Source: Streptomyces odontomachi (GTDB taxonomy: Bacteria > Actinomycetota > Actinomycetes > Streptomycetales > Streptomycetaceae). From it: 64,000 nucleotides of DNA. The notes under the pieces are model-generated. The model saw only the letters and a list, made by a program, of their open reading frames with translations, was not told the origin of the DNA and ran no database searches. Both the position numbers and the translations under genes were made by a program. Positions within the stretch are counted from its first letter, which is position 1. Every line of letters starts with the position of its first letter. Shown here piece by piece: positions 7,888-15,393 of this stretch. The stretch is taken from positions 248,001-312,000 of the forward strand of contig NZ_JAMJWG010000009.1 of NCBI RefSeq assembly GCF_024435355.1, given 5' to 3'.

Positions 7888-8139
7888 GTGCCACTCGACC
7901 CGCTGCCCGACTGGGTGCTCGCCCGCCGCCGGGCCATCGGGGACCGCATCCGCGCCGCCCGCCTCCACGCGAACCTGTCTCAGGTCGCCTTGGGCGAACG
8001 CATCGGCCGCGACCACAAGACCATCCACCGGTACGAGTACGGCACCTCAGTGGCGACCGTCGACGACCTGATCCTCATCGCCGACGCCTGCGGAGTCCCC
8101 CTCGCGCAGTTGGTCGGTGAAGGCCCCGCCCACCGCTGA
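7888..8139 (+). CDS. XRE-family HTH regulator
   Basis: An 83-aa protein that is almost only a helix-turn-helix: residues about 16-70, with RIRAARLHANLSQVALGERI, the recognition helix DHKTIHRYEYG, and the closing helix VDDLILIADACGVPLAQLVG. The GTG at 7888 has a weak ribosome site, so the exact start is uncertain. It probably represses phage genes at the left end. Its last 93 nt overlap the convergent gene at 8047-8358. Confidence 0.8.
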   Translation: MPLDPLPDWVLARRRAIGDRIRAARLHANLSQVALGERIGRDHKTIHRYEYGTSVATVDDLILIADACGVPLAQLVGEGPAHR

Positions 8140-8358
8140 GCGCTGGGGGATGTACGCCTGATCGGCGGGCGGGGCGCTGAGAGCGGCCGGGCCCGGCCGC
8201 GGAAGGAACTGCGGAGCGCAGGAGGGGCAGGCGTATACGCCGCCGCCGGCGCCGGCCGCCGTGTGTACCTCGTCGACGAGGATCGGCGCCCTGGTGATGT
8301 GTCCGCAGCGGCAGCAGCGCTGTGGCTCGACAGCGCTGGGCTCCGTAGCCTGTGTCAT
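8047..8358 (-). CDS. small zinc-binding protein, unknown
   Basis: A 103-aa protein with two Cys pairs, CCRCGH near residue 17 and CPSC near residue 45, as in a zinc ribbon. The ATG at 8358 has GGTGGAG five bases upstream, which decides the start over a longer frame. The C-terminal 30 residues are encoded antisense to the XRE gene. I know no function. The overlap lowers confidence in the 3' end but the N-terminal zinc motif looks real. Confidence 0.55.
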   Translation of the reverse strand: MTQATEPSAVEPQRCCRCGHITRAPILVDEVHTAAGAGGGVYACPSCAPQFLPRPGPAALSAPPADQAYIPQRSAVGGAFTDQLREGDSAGVGDEDQVVDGRH

Positions 8359-8442
8359 GTCGACTCCACCCAGTCGTCCATGCCCCCGGGCCGGTCGCAC
8401 GGCCGCGGGGGTTTTCCCTGCTCAAACGGTACCGCTCCATAC

Positions 8443-8511
8443 CGCCCTATGCCGCCCCACATCGCCCTATGGGACTACCTACGGGTGCCGGGTGTAGAGT
8501 GCCGCCCTACG
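8443..8511. repeat. phased cgcccta repeats upstream of GntR gene
   Basis: cgccctatg occurs at 8443 and 8463 and cgccctacg at 8503, so starts are spaced by 20 and 40 nt. A weaker copy, cgccccac, lies at 8453. The copies are on one face of the helix and end ten bases before the GntR start, as expected of operators in an autoregulated promoter. Confidence 0.5.
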
Positions 8512-8520
8512 TTCCGGAAC

Positions 8521-8760
8521 ATGGACGAAACGCCCATCGGCTACGTGTATGTGCGGGTCGCCGACGAGATCGAGCAGGAGATCCGCTCGGGTCGGCTGCC
8601 GCACGGGACGCGCCTGCCGAACGAGCGAGACCTCGGTGCGCAACACGGGGTGGCCGCGGGCACCGCACGCCGGGCCGTGCGGGAACTGCGGGATCGAGGT
8701 CTCGTGGTGACGCTGCCGAACAAGGGCACCTTCGTGACGCTGCCCACTGACGGCCGGTAA
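8521..8760 (+). CDS. GntR-type winged-helix regulator, DNA-binding domain only
   Basis: A 79-aa protein consisting of one GntR winged helix: YVRVADEIEQEIRSGRLPHG, TRLPNERDLGAQHGVAAGTA, RRAVRELRDRGLVVTLPNKG and TFVTL match the family along the whole length. It has no effector-binding domain, like the short GntR proteins of Streptomyces plasmids and phages. The ATG at 8521 begins the conserved block; longer upstream frames are rejected. It probably binds the phased repeats just upstream. Confidence 0.88.
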   Translation: MDETPIGYVYVRVADEIEQEIRSGRLPHGTRLPNERDLGAQHGVAAGTARRAVRELRDRGLVVTLPNKGTFVTLPTDGR

Positions 8761-8800
8761 CTCGTAGGCGTTTGTCAGACCCTGGCCCTAGGCTGCCGGC

Positions 8801-8971
8801 ATGTCCTCCATGTCCGAGTCCCGGCCGCCCGCCGCCGAGCTGAACGAGCGGATCCGTGCGCTGATGCTGCTGTCCAGCGGCCGGCTGTCCGGTGAGCAGC
8901 GGGCCGAGTACCAGGCGCTGCTGCTGGAGTGGGCCGCAGCCGTGCGCGCGGACGTCGCCGCCGCCGCTTAA
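8801..8971 (+). CDS. small helical protein, unknown
   Basis: A 56-aa protein (MSSMSESRPPAAELNERIRA then helical, ending AVRADVAAAA). It follows the GntR gene closely and lies 9 nt before the next gene. The reading frame is well used but short. Unknown function; likely part of a small left-end operon. Confidence 0.55.
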   Translation: MSSMSESRPPAAELNERIRALMLLSSGRLSGEQRAEYQALLLEWAAAVRADVAAAA

Positions 8972-8980
8972 GATCCGGGC

Positions 8981-9184
8981 GTGGCAATCGAACTCCCTGA
9001 CGACCTGATCGAGCTGGAACGTTCCGCCTGGACGGAGATCCAGGCCGGCACCCTCACGCTGGAGACCGCCGCGGCGGTACAGGCCCGCGTCACCGTGGTG
9101 GCGGCTGAACTCGGGGAGAACCGGTACGACGTGGAGCAGGCCCTGAAGCGCGCCGTGCGGCACCCGGAGCCGGAGCCCGCATAG
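8981..9184 (+). CDS. small acidic protein, unknown
   Basis: A 67-aa, GTG-started, acidic helical protein (ELPDDLIELERSAWTEIQAG). Similar short proteins are common in Streptomyces accessory regions, but I cannot assign a function. A strong hairpin follows the stop codon. Confidence 0.6.
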   Translation: MAIELPDDLIELERSAWTEIQAGTLTLETAAAVQARVTVVAAELGENRYDVEQALKRAVRHPEPEPA

Positions 9185-9190
9185 AAGGGT

Positions 9191-9215
9191 GCCCCGCCCA
9201 AGCTCCGGGCGGGGC
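9191..9215 (+). terminator. terminator after small left-end operon
   Basis: Perfect 9-bp GC stem (gccccgccc / gggcggggc) with a 7-nt loop, six bases after the stop at 9184. Confidence 0.75.
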
Positions 9216-9317
9216 GAGCGCAGCAGCCAGCATGCGCGGATAGATGACGTCCACGGTACGCGGGGGCACTGACAACGCGAGCTGCCAGCGGCGAGCTGCG
9301 GCCGTAGACTCGAACAC

Positions 9318-9647
9318 ATGACCGATTCGCCGAGCCGTCTGGAGATGCTGCACTTCGCCCGCCGCGTCGCAATCCAGCAGGTAAGGCAGATTGACCGGTG
9401 GATCGAGCAGGAGGAGGCGCGGGAAGCCGAGGAGCAGCGGCGCCGAGACCGGGCCCACGCCGAGCGGCGATGGAAGCTGGAGCCCCAGCACGGCGATCGG
9501 CCGGCGCTGCTGCATCGAGGCGGCTGCAACACCTTCGAAACGCAGGTCGGCTACATCGGCCGCGAGGAAGCGCGTATCGCACTGGCGGAGCCGGACATCG
9601 AGCCGTGCGGGGTGTGCCAGCCACAGACGGGTCTCCATGGGAGGTAG
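9318..9647 (+). CDS. DUF6233-like protein
   Basis: A 109-aa protein with a helical N-terminal half (RRVAIQQVRQIDRWIEQEEA) and a C-terminal half carrying HRGGC and EPCGVCQP, spaced as in a Streptomyces family I recall as DUF6233. Role unknown. It stands alone between a terminator and a convergent gene. Confidence 0.65.
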   Translation: MTDSPSRLEMLHFARRVAIQQVRQIDRWIEQEEAREAEEQRRRDRAHAERRWKLEPQHGDRPALLHRGGCNTFETQVGYIGREEARIALAEPDIEPCGVCQPQTGLHGR

Positions 9648-9707
9648 CGCCCGGCCGGCTGAAGGTCGGCGGGAGGCCGCCGCGTGACAACCTCCCGCCG
9701 ACGCCCC

Positions 9708-9884
9708 CTACGCCCTGGGCCGCAGCATCCAGGCGAGCGCGCCCGCGACAGCCTCCGCGAGGACTAACTGCGCCGAGTCGGCGGCGGCGCAGTACCCAGC
9801 GATGTAGCCGGCGGCGAGGGCGTACAGGATGCGGCGTGGCGTTGGGTCGTGGCCGCCTGCAACTGCGGCCTGCATACTGAGCAC
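9708..9884 (-). CDS. small membrane protein, unknown
   Basis: A 58-aa protein with two hydrophobic stretches (LYALAAGYIAGYCAA and AQLVLAEAVAGALAWML). The GTG at 9884 is favoured by GAGAGGAC about six bases upstream; an ATG three codons later is possible. Function unknown. Confidence 0.5.
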   Translation of the reverse strand: MLSMQAAVAGGHDPTPRRILYALAAGYIAGYCAAADSAQLVLAEAVAGALAWMLRPRA

Positions 9885-9953
9885 GATCTGTCCTCTCGAT
9901 GGGTCGCCGGGCCCGCACTTTCCACGGCGCCGGGCCCGGCGTGAATATGCGTC

Positions 9954-9965
9954 TGACATATGTCA
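9954..9965. promoter_or_regulatory. 12-bp palindrome tgacatatgtca
   Basis: A perfect 12-bp palindrome upstream of the leftward small membrane protein gene, in a locally AT-rich stretch. It may be an operator or overlap a -10 region. Only its symmetry and position support this. Confidence 0.35.
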
Positions 9966-10075
9966 AGACGTGAGCGTGATCCTACGGCGCGTAGCCGCCG
10001 AGCCGACAAGCCATGGTCAGGGCTTCGCGCGCAGTGCGCAGCGGCCCGCTGTGCCCGCGCCGCAGACACACGAAA

Positions 10076-10097
10076 GCCCGCCCCCGAAGGGGCGGGC
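10076..10097 (-). terminator. terminator after serine recombinase gene
   Basis: 9-bp perfect stem (gcccgcccc / ggggcgggc) with a cgaa loop. On the minus strand it is followed by tttcg, 30 nt past the recombinase stop codon. Confidence 0.8.
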
Positions 10098-10126
10098 GTA
10101 GCGCATAACGTTCCCTGGTGCGCTGG

Positions 10127-10939
10127 TCAACGGTGGCCGAGGATCCGCGCAGCGCGGGCCCGGCGGTCCTGTTCCTTCTTCCAGGCTCGGCGCCGAGCCG
10201 AGCTCTCGTTGTTCTTGAGGCGATCTTCGTCGTTGAGTAGGCGCGCGACGGTGCTTGGATGCCAGAGGCCGCCCCGCTTCGAGGGGATCCCCTGTTCATT
10301 CGCGCGCCGAGCGATGGCCCGTACTCCAAGACCCTCGGCTCGCCAGTGCTTCATCAGCTCCAGGTTCCGCGCCTCGATGCCATCGGCAACGAGGGCCTTG
10401 CCCTCTGCGCGCTGACCGTACCGCGGGGCGCCGTAGGCGTAGCCGCCCAGCTCGCCCTTCGTCTCACGGCCTTCCCTGAGGCGCTTCCTGATGAGCCCGC
10501 GGTCGAGCTGAGCGAAGACGCCGCGCATCTGGCGCATGGCGGTACGCATGGGGTCGGTCTCGTCGTCTTCGAGGTGCTCCCCGTGGTCGGCCGTGAAAGC
10601 GCGACCACCGAGAGCCCACACGTAGGAGAGGACGGCTTCCTGGACGGTGAGTTCGCGGGCGAGCCGATCGAGGTTCGGGGAGAGGATGCCGTCGGCTCGG
10701 CCCTCGCGGATCCACTCCATGGCCTCCATGAGGCCTTCGCGTTCGTCGATCGTGGACTTGCCGGTGAGGGCCTCGTCGGTGACGACGTGGACGATGCGGC
10801 AGCCCCCCTCGGGCGACTCCCGGTTCCAGCGGCGGCAGTCCCGTTCCTGAGCGTCGAGACCGTAGCCGTCGGTGGCCTGACCGGCGGTGGAGACGCGACG
10901 GCAGATGACCAGTCGCAGACGTGAGTTGGGCTTCTGCAT
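10127..10939 (-). CDS. serine recombinase (resolvase/invertase N-terminal domain)
   Basis: A 270-aa site-specific serine recombinase. The catalytic block reads VICRRVSTAGQ (nucleophile Ser17), followed by LDAQERDCRRW and the conserved SPNLDRLARE. The C-terminal part, AEGLGVRAIARRANEQGIPS then KRGGLWHPSTVARLL, is a Recombinase-type DNA-binding region. It lacks the zinc ribbon and coiled coil of large serine integrases, so it is more likely a resolvase or inversion enzyme. ATG at 10939 begins the conserved part. It is a second recombinase, beside the tyrosine integrase at the other end. Confidence 0.88.
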   Translation of the reverse strand: MQKPNSRLRLVICRRVSTAGQATDGYGLDAQERDCRRWNRESPEGGCRIVHVVTDEALTGKSTIDEREGLMEAMEWIREGRADGILSPNLDRLARELTVQEAVLSYVWALGGRAFTADHGEHLEDDETDPMRTAMRQMRGVFAQLDRGLIRKRLREGRETKGELGGYAYGAPRYGQRAEGKALVADGIEARNLELMKHWRAEGLGVRAIARRANEQGIPSKRGGLWHPSTVARLLNDEDRLKNNESSARRRAWKKEQDRRARAARILGHR

Positions 10940-10990
10940 AGCCCGATTGTACCCAGTTATAGATATAGATGGGACAGTGCAGGTCAAGAC

Positions 10991-11027
10991 GAAGGCCTCA
11001 CCTCCACAGTCGGGAGATGAGGCCTTC
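10991..11027 (-). other. hairpin in the recombinase leader
   Basis: 10-bp perfect stem (gaaggcctca / tgaggccttc) with a 17-nt loop, about 50 nt upstream of the recombinase start. Between it and the gene lies an AT-rich patch (tatagatatagat). It may be a terminator or an attenuator. The 300 nt from 10940 to 11239 hold this hairpin, another GC hairpin near 11130 and the twin operators at 11168-11206, but no gene. Confidence 0.5.
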
Positions 11028-11167
11028 CAGGCGGGCGGCGACCGCCCCAGATACGGCATGTTATCCAGGGTCGCGCCGCCCAACCCGCCTGCGCTACGTG
11101 TGGGTTATCGGGGGTCGGGGGGCTGTCGGCCTCGCCCCGAAGGGGCGGGAGGCCCGAGACTCCCCCC

Positions 11168-11206
11168 TGTAGACAGCTCTACATTAGACCTGTAGAGTGT
11201 TCTACA
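11168..11206. promoter_or_regulatory. twin operators TGTAGA-N4-TCTACA
   Basis: Two inverted repeats with the same half-site: tgtagacagctctaca (11168-11183) and tgtagagtgttctaca (11191-11206, symmetric for one more base on each side). The centres are 23 bp apart, so a dimer on each would sit on nearly the same DNA face. They lie 34-72 nt before the gene at 11240. Confidence 0.7.
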
Positions 11207-11239
11207 GATGGAGCGAGGGTCGCTTCGGAGGGGACCACC

Positions 11240-11599
11240 ATGAGCATGCAGCGCTACGAACTCGAAGCCTGGCTCGGCGATGACCACGGTCTCACCGACG
11301 AGCAGATCAACGAACTGCTCCAGCAGGCAGACGAGATCGAGGAGCGCTGTGACGGCGACCAGGACGAGATGCGCGAGGAACTCGTCACTGCCTACCGCCT
11401 CGCGATGGAAGACGCCGACAGCGTCGTTGCCGAACTCTCCGACAAGCGACTGGCCGCCAGCGTCGCCGAGGCGAATGCTCTCGCCGGGCTGCGCCAGGCC
11501 GCCATCACCCTCATCGGCCGAGGCGACGCCACGGAGGCCGGGTTCGCCCGGCAGGCCGGTGTCGACCGCATGACCGTGCGGAAGTGGCTCGGGAAGTAG
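11240..11599 (+). CDS. HTH protein behind twin operators, unknown
   Basis: A 119-aa protein. The first 70 residues are acidic and helical (LTDEQINELLQQADEIEERC). The C-terminus, EAGFARQAGVDRMTVRKWLG, is a helix-turn-helix of the type found at the end of small phage and plasmid regulators. ATG with GGAGGGGACC upstream. Because of the twin operators directly before it, autoregulation is likely. I do not recognise the family. Confidence 0.7.
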   Translation: MSMQRYELEAWLGDDHGLTDEQINELLQQADEIEERCDGDQDEMREELVTAYRLAMEDADSVVAELSDKRLAASVAEANALAGLRQAAITLIGRGDATEAGFARQAGVDRMTVRKWLGK

Positions 11600-11614
11600 C
11601 CGAACACAGCGAAG

Positions 11615-11649
11615 AGCCCCGCCCGCCTGCCGAAGCAGGGGGCGGGGCT
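11615..11649. terminator. bidirectional terminator between convergent genes
   Basis: Stem agccccgcc / ggcggggct continued by cctgc / gcagg with a small bulge and a cgaa loop. It ends the rightward HTH gene and the leftward late operon, whose last gene stops at 11661. Confidence 0.75.
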
Positions 11650-11660
11650 TCGTCGTGCGG

Positions 11661-12281
11661 TCACGGGTACTGGCGGCGAGGATCGAGTCCGAGCGCCTGC
11701 GGGGTGTTCCCGCTGCCGCTGTTGCTCGGCGCGCCGCCGCGGCGGCACACGAGCGCGTCCGGATCCCACACAGGCGCCTGGAGGCTGTAGCCGTCAGGGC
11801 AGGACGGACCGGCCGGTCCGACGGGCCCCCGATCGCCGGTGTCGCCCTTCGGGCCCTGCTCGCCCTGTGGCCCGGCCGGTCCGGGCTCGCCTTGGGCTCC
11901 CTGTTGGCCAGCTGACCCGTCGGCGCCCGGCGAGCCGGCGTCTCCGTCGCTTCCGTTCGTGCCGGCCTTGCCCGGCTTCCCGGTCGGTCCGGCGGGCCCG
12001 GGTTCACCTTGGTCGCCCTTCGGCCCAGCGGGTCCCTGCGGCCCGGTCACGGTCTTTCCCGGCTCGCCGCGGGAGCCTGGCGGCCCGGCGACTGGCTTGC
12101 CGCCGAGCTGCTGCACCTGGCGTGCGAGTGCGTCCCGGGCGGCGTTGGCGTCGCGGAGGTCCGCAGCTTGCTGCTGCAGCGTGATGACGACCCAGGCGAG
12201 CAGCGCGAGCGCCGCCAGCACGCCGAGGACGAACGCGAGGTCGCCGCTTCGACGAGCCGAGTTGAGGCGTGGGGAACTCAC
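11661..12281 (-). CDS. membrane-anchored collagen-like protein
   Basis: A 206-aa protein: one N-terminal membrane helix (about 14-34), a short coiled-coil-like region (35-60), then about 30 Gly-X-Y triplets (66-159) with one short break, and a Cys-containing tail. Such triplets form a collagen triple helix. It is the last gene of the late operon, directly after holin-like and endolysin genes, overlapping its neighbour by four bases. Phage collagen-like proteins are usually tail fibres; a membrane-anchored one in the lysis cassette is unusual. Its role is unknown. Confidence 0.85.
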   Translation of the reverse strand: MSSPRLNSARRSGDLAFVLGVLAALALLAWVVITLQQQAADLRDANAARDALARQVQQLGGKPVAGPPGSRGEPGKTVTGPQGPAGPKGDQGEPGPAGPTGKPGKAGTNGSDGDAGSPGADGSAGQQGAQGEPGPAGPQGEQGPKGDTGDRGPVGPAGPSCPDGYSLQAPVWDPDALVCRRGGAPSNSGSGNTPQALGLDPRRQYP

Positions 12282-12592
12282 GATGAGGCTCCCTTCGCCT
12301 CGAGGTACACGGTGAGCAGGACCATGAGCACGGGCACGATGAGCGCGGAGAAGATGAGCCGGCGGTCGGCCTGGCGGAGCCGCTCTTTCTCGCGCGCGGT
12401 CTCCTCGAGGCCTTTCACGCGCTCAGTGAGCGTTGCGACTTCTTTCCCCATGGCCTCCCGCTCCAGCTGGTAGCGCTCCAGGGAGACGCGGGAGTCGAGG
12501 CGGAGGCCGAGGTTCTGGATGTCCTCACGGACGTCTGCGAGCCGATCCTCGAACCGCCTCGCCAGCTCGCCGAGGGTCGGCTCGTCAGACAT
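12278..12592 (-). CDS. coiled-coil protein with C-terminal membrane helix (lysis accessory)
   Basis: A 104-aa protein with heptad-type helices (RRFEDRLADVREDIQNLGLR, LTERVKGLEETAREKERL) and one C-terminal span (FSALIVPVLMVLLTVYL). The layout resembles XhlA-type partners of phage holins, found beside holin and endolysin genes. It lies between the holin-like gene and the collagen-like gene, in the same operon. Confidence 0.7.
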   Translation of the reverse strand: MSDEPTLGELARRFEDRLADVREDIQNLGLRLDSRVSLERYQLEREAMGKEVATLTERVKGLEETAREKERLRQADRRLIFSALIVPVLMVLLTVYLEAKGASS

Positions 12593-12595
12593 CGG

Positions 12596-12805
12596 TCAGA
12601 CCCCTCGCACGGTGTGCTTCGCCTGCCAGCCGCTGAGGAACGTGAGCACCGCGGGGGCGACGGCGAGGATGACGGACTGCAGCCAGGTCGGCAGCGGCCC
12701 GAGCAGCGACCCGTCGGCCGTGACCGCGTTCAGGACGGCGACGACGACGCCGACGGCGGCCGACGCCGCGGTGGCCGCTTTCACCTTGGTCTCGATGACA
12801 GCCAT
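12596..12805 (-). CDS. holin-like protein
   Basis: A 69-aa protein with two predicted membrane spans (AAVGVVVAVLNAVTA and LQSVILAVAPAVLTFLSGW) and a short charged tail, typical of small actinophage holins. It directly follows the endolysin gene, as expected of a lysis cassette. Assignment rests on size, topology and position. Confidence 0.75.
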   Translation of the reverse strand: MAVIETKVKAATAASAAVGVVVAVLNAVTADGSLLGPLPTWLQSVILAVAPAVLTFLSGWQAKHTVRGV

Positions 12806-12822
12806 GGGGTTCTCCGATCCGT

Positions 12823-13725
12823 TCAGGCGACGACGGTGAAGCCGTGCTTCGCGCCGAGCTTGGTGAGCGAGGTCTTGCCGGGGATGCCATCGGCGTCGTG
12901 GCCGCTGTAGCCGAGGCGCCGCTGCCAGGCCGCGTAGGCGGCGACGGTGACGGAGCCGAACGAGCCGTCTGAGGAGTACGTCTTGCCGAGAACGCCCTCA
13001 GCGACGAGCGCGGTCTCGACGAGCCGGACGCCAGCGGCGTAGGTCTGGTGGCCCTGCCGGCCGCGGGGGTCCGCCTTCGCCGCGACCACGAGCTTCGAGA
13101 GGTCCACTGTCGGCCGGGCCGGAGCCGTGGGCTTGTCCTTCGCTGGCGGCTCGGTGTCCTTGAGGAGTCCGCGCGCCCACGTGTGCATGGCCGTTGCAGA
13201 GACGAACTCGGCCGTGTTGGTGTCCACTGGGTCGCTGGTGTACTGGTGGATGAGCCAGTCGGCGCGGACGCCGGGCCGGCCGGGGTGGCCGTTGTAGTCG
13301 GCGATCCACAGGCCGTCGCCGGCGTAGCTCGTGGTGTCATGGTTGAGCCAGAAGTCGCGGTTGCAGTACAGCAGCATGCGGTGGTCCGACCGCAGGGCCT
13401 TCACCGCGCGGATGAACGCGTCCTTCTCGGCGCCGGACGCCCGGGTGCCGGACGAGGTGTTCTCCCAGTCGACCGCGAGCAGATCACCCTTGGCCGACGC
13501 GCACTTCGCCACGAAGTACTCGGCCTGCTCCTGGATGTTGCCGGGCCACAGGAAGTGGTAGAAGCCGACCACGCAACCAGCGTCCCGGGCCCGCCTGGGC
13601 TGCGCGGCCTGCTTCGGGTTGATGTAGGTCCTGCCCTCGGTGGCCTTGACGATGACGAACCCCAGGCCGCTCGTGGAGAAGCTGCTCCCCTGGTAGTCGC
13701 TGACGTCGATGCCCTTGACGGTCAT
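12823..13725 (-). CDS. GH25 endolysin (N-acetylmuramidase)
   Basis: A 300-aa lysin. Residues 1-190 form a glycoside hydrolase 25 domain: GIDVSDYQG, FVIVKATEGRTYINP, GFYHFL, LLAVDWENT with the catalytic acids, and LWIADYNG. After a Pro/Lys linker, residues about 215-300 hold two short repeats ending in YAAWQRRLGYSGHDADGIPG, a peptidoglycan-binding type repeat. It hydrolyses the cell-wall glycan at the end of the lytic cycle after holin action. Confidence 0.93.
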   Translation of the reverse strand: MTVKGIDVSDYQGSSFSTSGLGFVIVKATEGRTYINPKQAAQPRRARDAGCVVGFYHFLWPGNIQEQAEYFVAKCASAKGDLLAVDWENTSSGTRASGAEKDAFIRAVKALRSDHRMLLYCNRDFWLNHDTTSYAGDGLWIADYNGHPGRPGVRADWLIHQYTSDPVDTNTAEFVSATAMHTWARGLLKDTEPPAKDKPTAPARPTVDLSKLVVAAKADPRGRQGHQTYAAGVRLVETALVAEGVLGKTYSSDGSFGSVTVAAYAAWQRRLGYSGHDADGIPGKTSLTKLGAKHGFTVVA

Positions 13726-13782
13726 GGTGCTCCAGATGAGAAAGGCCCCGGCCGGGCGGCACGGGGCAGGAGAAGAGGGGGC

Positions 13783-15393
13783 TCACGCGGGCATCAGGGC
13801 CTTGAGTGCCTCGACGATGCGCCGGGCCAGGTAGGCGTGTCCGGCGTCCGTCGGGTGCACCGCATCGGCGCCGATGTAGCCGGTCTTGTTCTGGCTGGTG
13901 ATCCAGGCGCCTTGTGTGGCGACGAGCGTGCCGTCCGCGGTGTACACCTCGCCGGAGAGAGGGTCGAGGAACGGCAGCCGGGCAGCCTGCGCGGACGCCT
14001 TGATGGTGGTGTTGGTCGCGGTGATGGTGCTCGTCGGGGCGCCGGTGGGGTCCCAGCAGCCGATGACGTAGATGTCGCCGCCGACCGCGACCGCGGTCTT
14101 CGCGGCGGCGTACAGGCTGTCCGCGGCGGCGCCGATGGCGCCCTGGTCACCACCGGAGTCGTTGTAGCCGGCCCACACGATCAGCCGATCGATCGAGTAC
14201 GGGACGACGTCGAGGGCCACCCGGTCGCCGAGCACGGCGTAGCTGCCGGGGGTGATGTAGCCGGTGCCACCGCGGGCCTGATCCCAGGCGTCCGTGCAGC
14301 CGAGGAGCCGGGCGGCCCGATACAGCCACGTGCCCACGCCAGCGCCCGTGTTCTGCCCGGAGCCGTCGGTGATGCTGTCGCCGAGGACGGCGAGTCGCCC
14401 GCCGCGGCCCGTCGACTTCCATGCCGTCGCGCCCGGTGGCAGGAAGAGGCCGCCGAACGGCATCGTGGTGAAGTCGAAGCGGATCCGCCGCGGCATGGCC
14501 GAGGCGAACGCGAACTTGAGCACATACCGGCTGCCGGCCGACGCCGCGCCGGTGGACTGCGGTACGTCGGTCAGCGCCCGCCCGTCGATGGTGCACCGGT
14601 ATCGGGTCGCCGTGCTGATGTACTTGAACATGATCTCGAACTGGCTCGCGTCCGTGGCAAACTCGACGGCCCAGTTCGACTGCCCGGAGGCGTAGGTGTT
14701 CGGATAGCGGCTGGTCGGCAGGTACAGCGTCGTGTCGGGGAAGGTCGAGCCGTACTGGAAGCCGCCGGCCCCGAGGTACAAGAACGGGCCCGTGTCGGGC
14801 GCGAGGAGGGACTGGGCCGAAGGGATGCTCGAGGTGGCCTGCGGCCCGGTCAGGGTGATGGTCGGCGCCTCGCTGGAGAGCGTCTCGGCGAGCAGCGGGT
14901 CCGGCAGGTCTCGCCGGCGCCAGCCGGCGCCCCACCTGACGCCGCCGGCGGCCACCGGGTCTGGGGCGAGCACCTGCCCCACGGTCCCGACGGCGAGCCG
15001 GGTCACCGCAGCACTTCCGGTGGCGACGAGCAGGTCCCCCGCGGTCGTCACCGCGCTCTTGGCGATGGCCGCGTTCTGGATGGCGGTCAGGTCGGCGTCC
15101 AGGTCCATGGCGGCCGTCGCGCGCCGCGGCCCGGAGCCGTCATTGGCGTCGAGGTAGAGGGAGCGGATTCCGTCGGGCCCGTAGAACTCGGGCACCGCGC
15201 CGGTGCTGTCCGCGGTGAGGATGCCGCCCTCGATGGCAGTGGCCCCGTCGGACTGCGTCAGGTCCGTGTACTGGGTGCCACCTACCGGCAGGTTCCAGCA
15301 GGTGACGCTCGCGCCGGGCTGGAGCGTGGCCGCATTGTCCGTACCGAGGCTGATGACATAGTCGGCGACGCCGCCGAACCGGTGCCTGGCCAT
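13783..15393 (-). CDS. tail fibre/tip protein with SGNH hydrolase domain
   Basis: A 536-aa virion protein. Residues 1-120 resemble phage tail-fibre N-termini (YVISLGTDNAATLQPGASVT, DGIRSLYLDANDGSG). The C-terminal half is an SGNH/GDSL esterase: VLGDSITDGSG (nucleophile Ser), ARGGTGYI, VWAGYND (Asn) and DAVHPTDAGH (Asp/His). It may deacetylate cell-envelope polysaccharide or teichoic acid during adsorption. The start at 15393 gives an ATGA overlap with the upstream tail gene. Confidence 0.88.
   Translation of the reverse strand: MARHRFGGVADYVISLGTDNAATLQPGASVTCWNLPVGGTQYTDLTQSDGATAIEGGILTADSTGAVPEFYGPDGIRSLYLDANDGSGPRRATAAMDLDADLTAIQNAAIAKSAVTTAGDLLVATGSAAVTRLAVGTVGQVLAPDPVAAGGVRWGAGWRRRDLPDPLLAETLSSEAPTITLTGPQATSSIPSAQSLLAPDTGPFLYLGAGGFQYGSTFPDTTLYLPTSRYPNTYASGQSNWAVEFATDASQFEIMFKYISTATRYRCTIDGRALTDVPQSTGAASAGSRYVLKFAFASAMPRRIRFDFTTMPFGGLFLPPGATAWKSTGRGGRLAVLGDSITDGSGQNTGAGVGTWLYRAARLLGCTDAWDQARGGTGYITPGSYAVLGDRVALDVVPYSIDRLIVWAGYNDSGGDQGAIGAAADSLYAAAKTAVAVGGDIYVIGCWDPTGAPTSTITATNTTIKASAQAARLPFLDPLSGEVYTADGTLVATQGAWITSQNKTGYIGADAVHPTDAGHAYLARRIVEALKALMPA

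Noticed and set aside
8263..8520. Long N-terminal extension of the GntR protein
   Set aside because: The extension crosses the phased operator repeats and the start of the opposite gene; the domain begins at the ATG at 8521.
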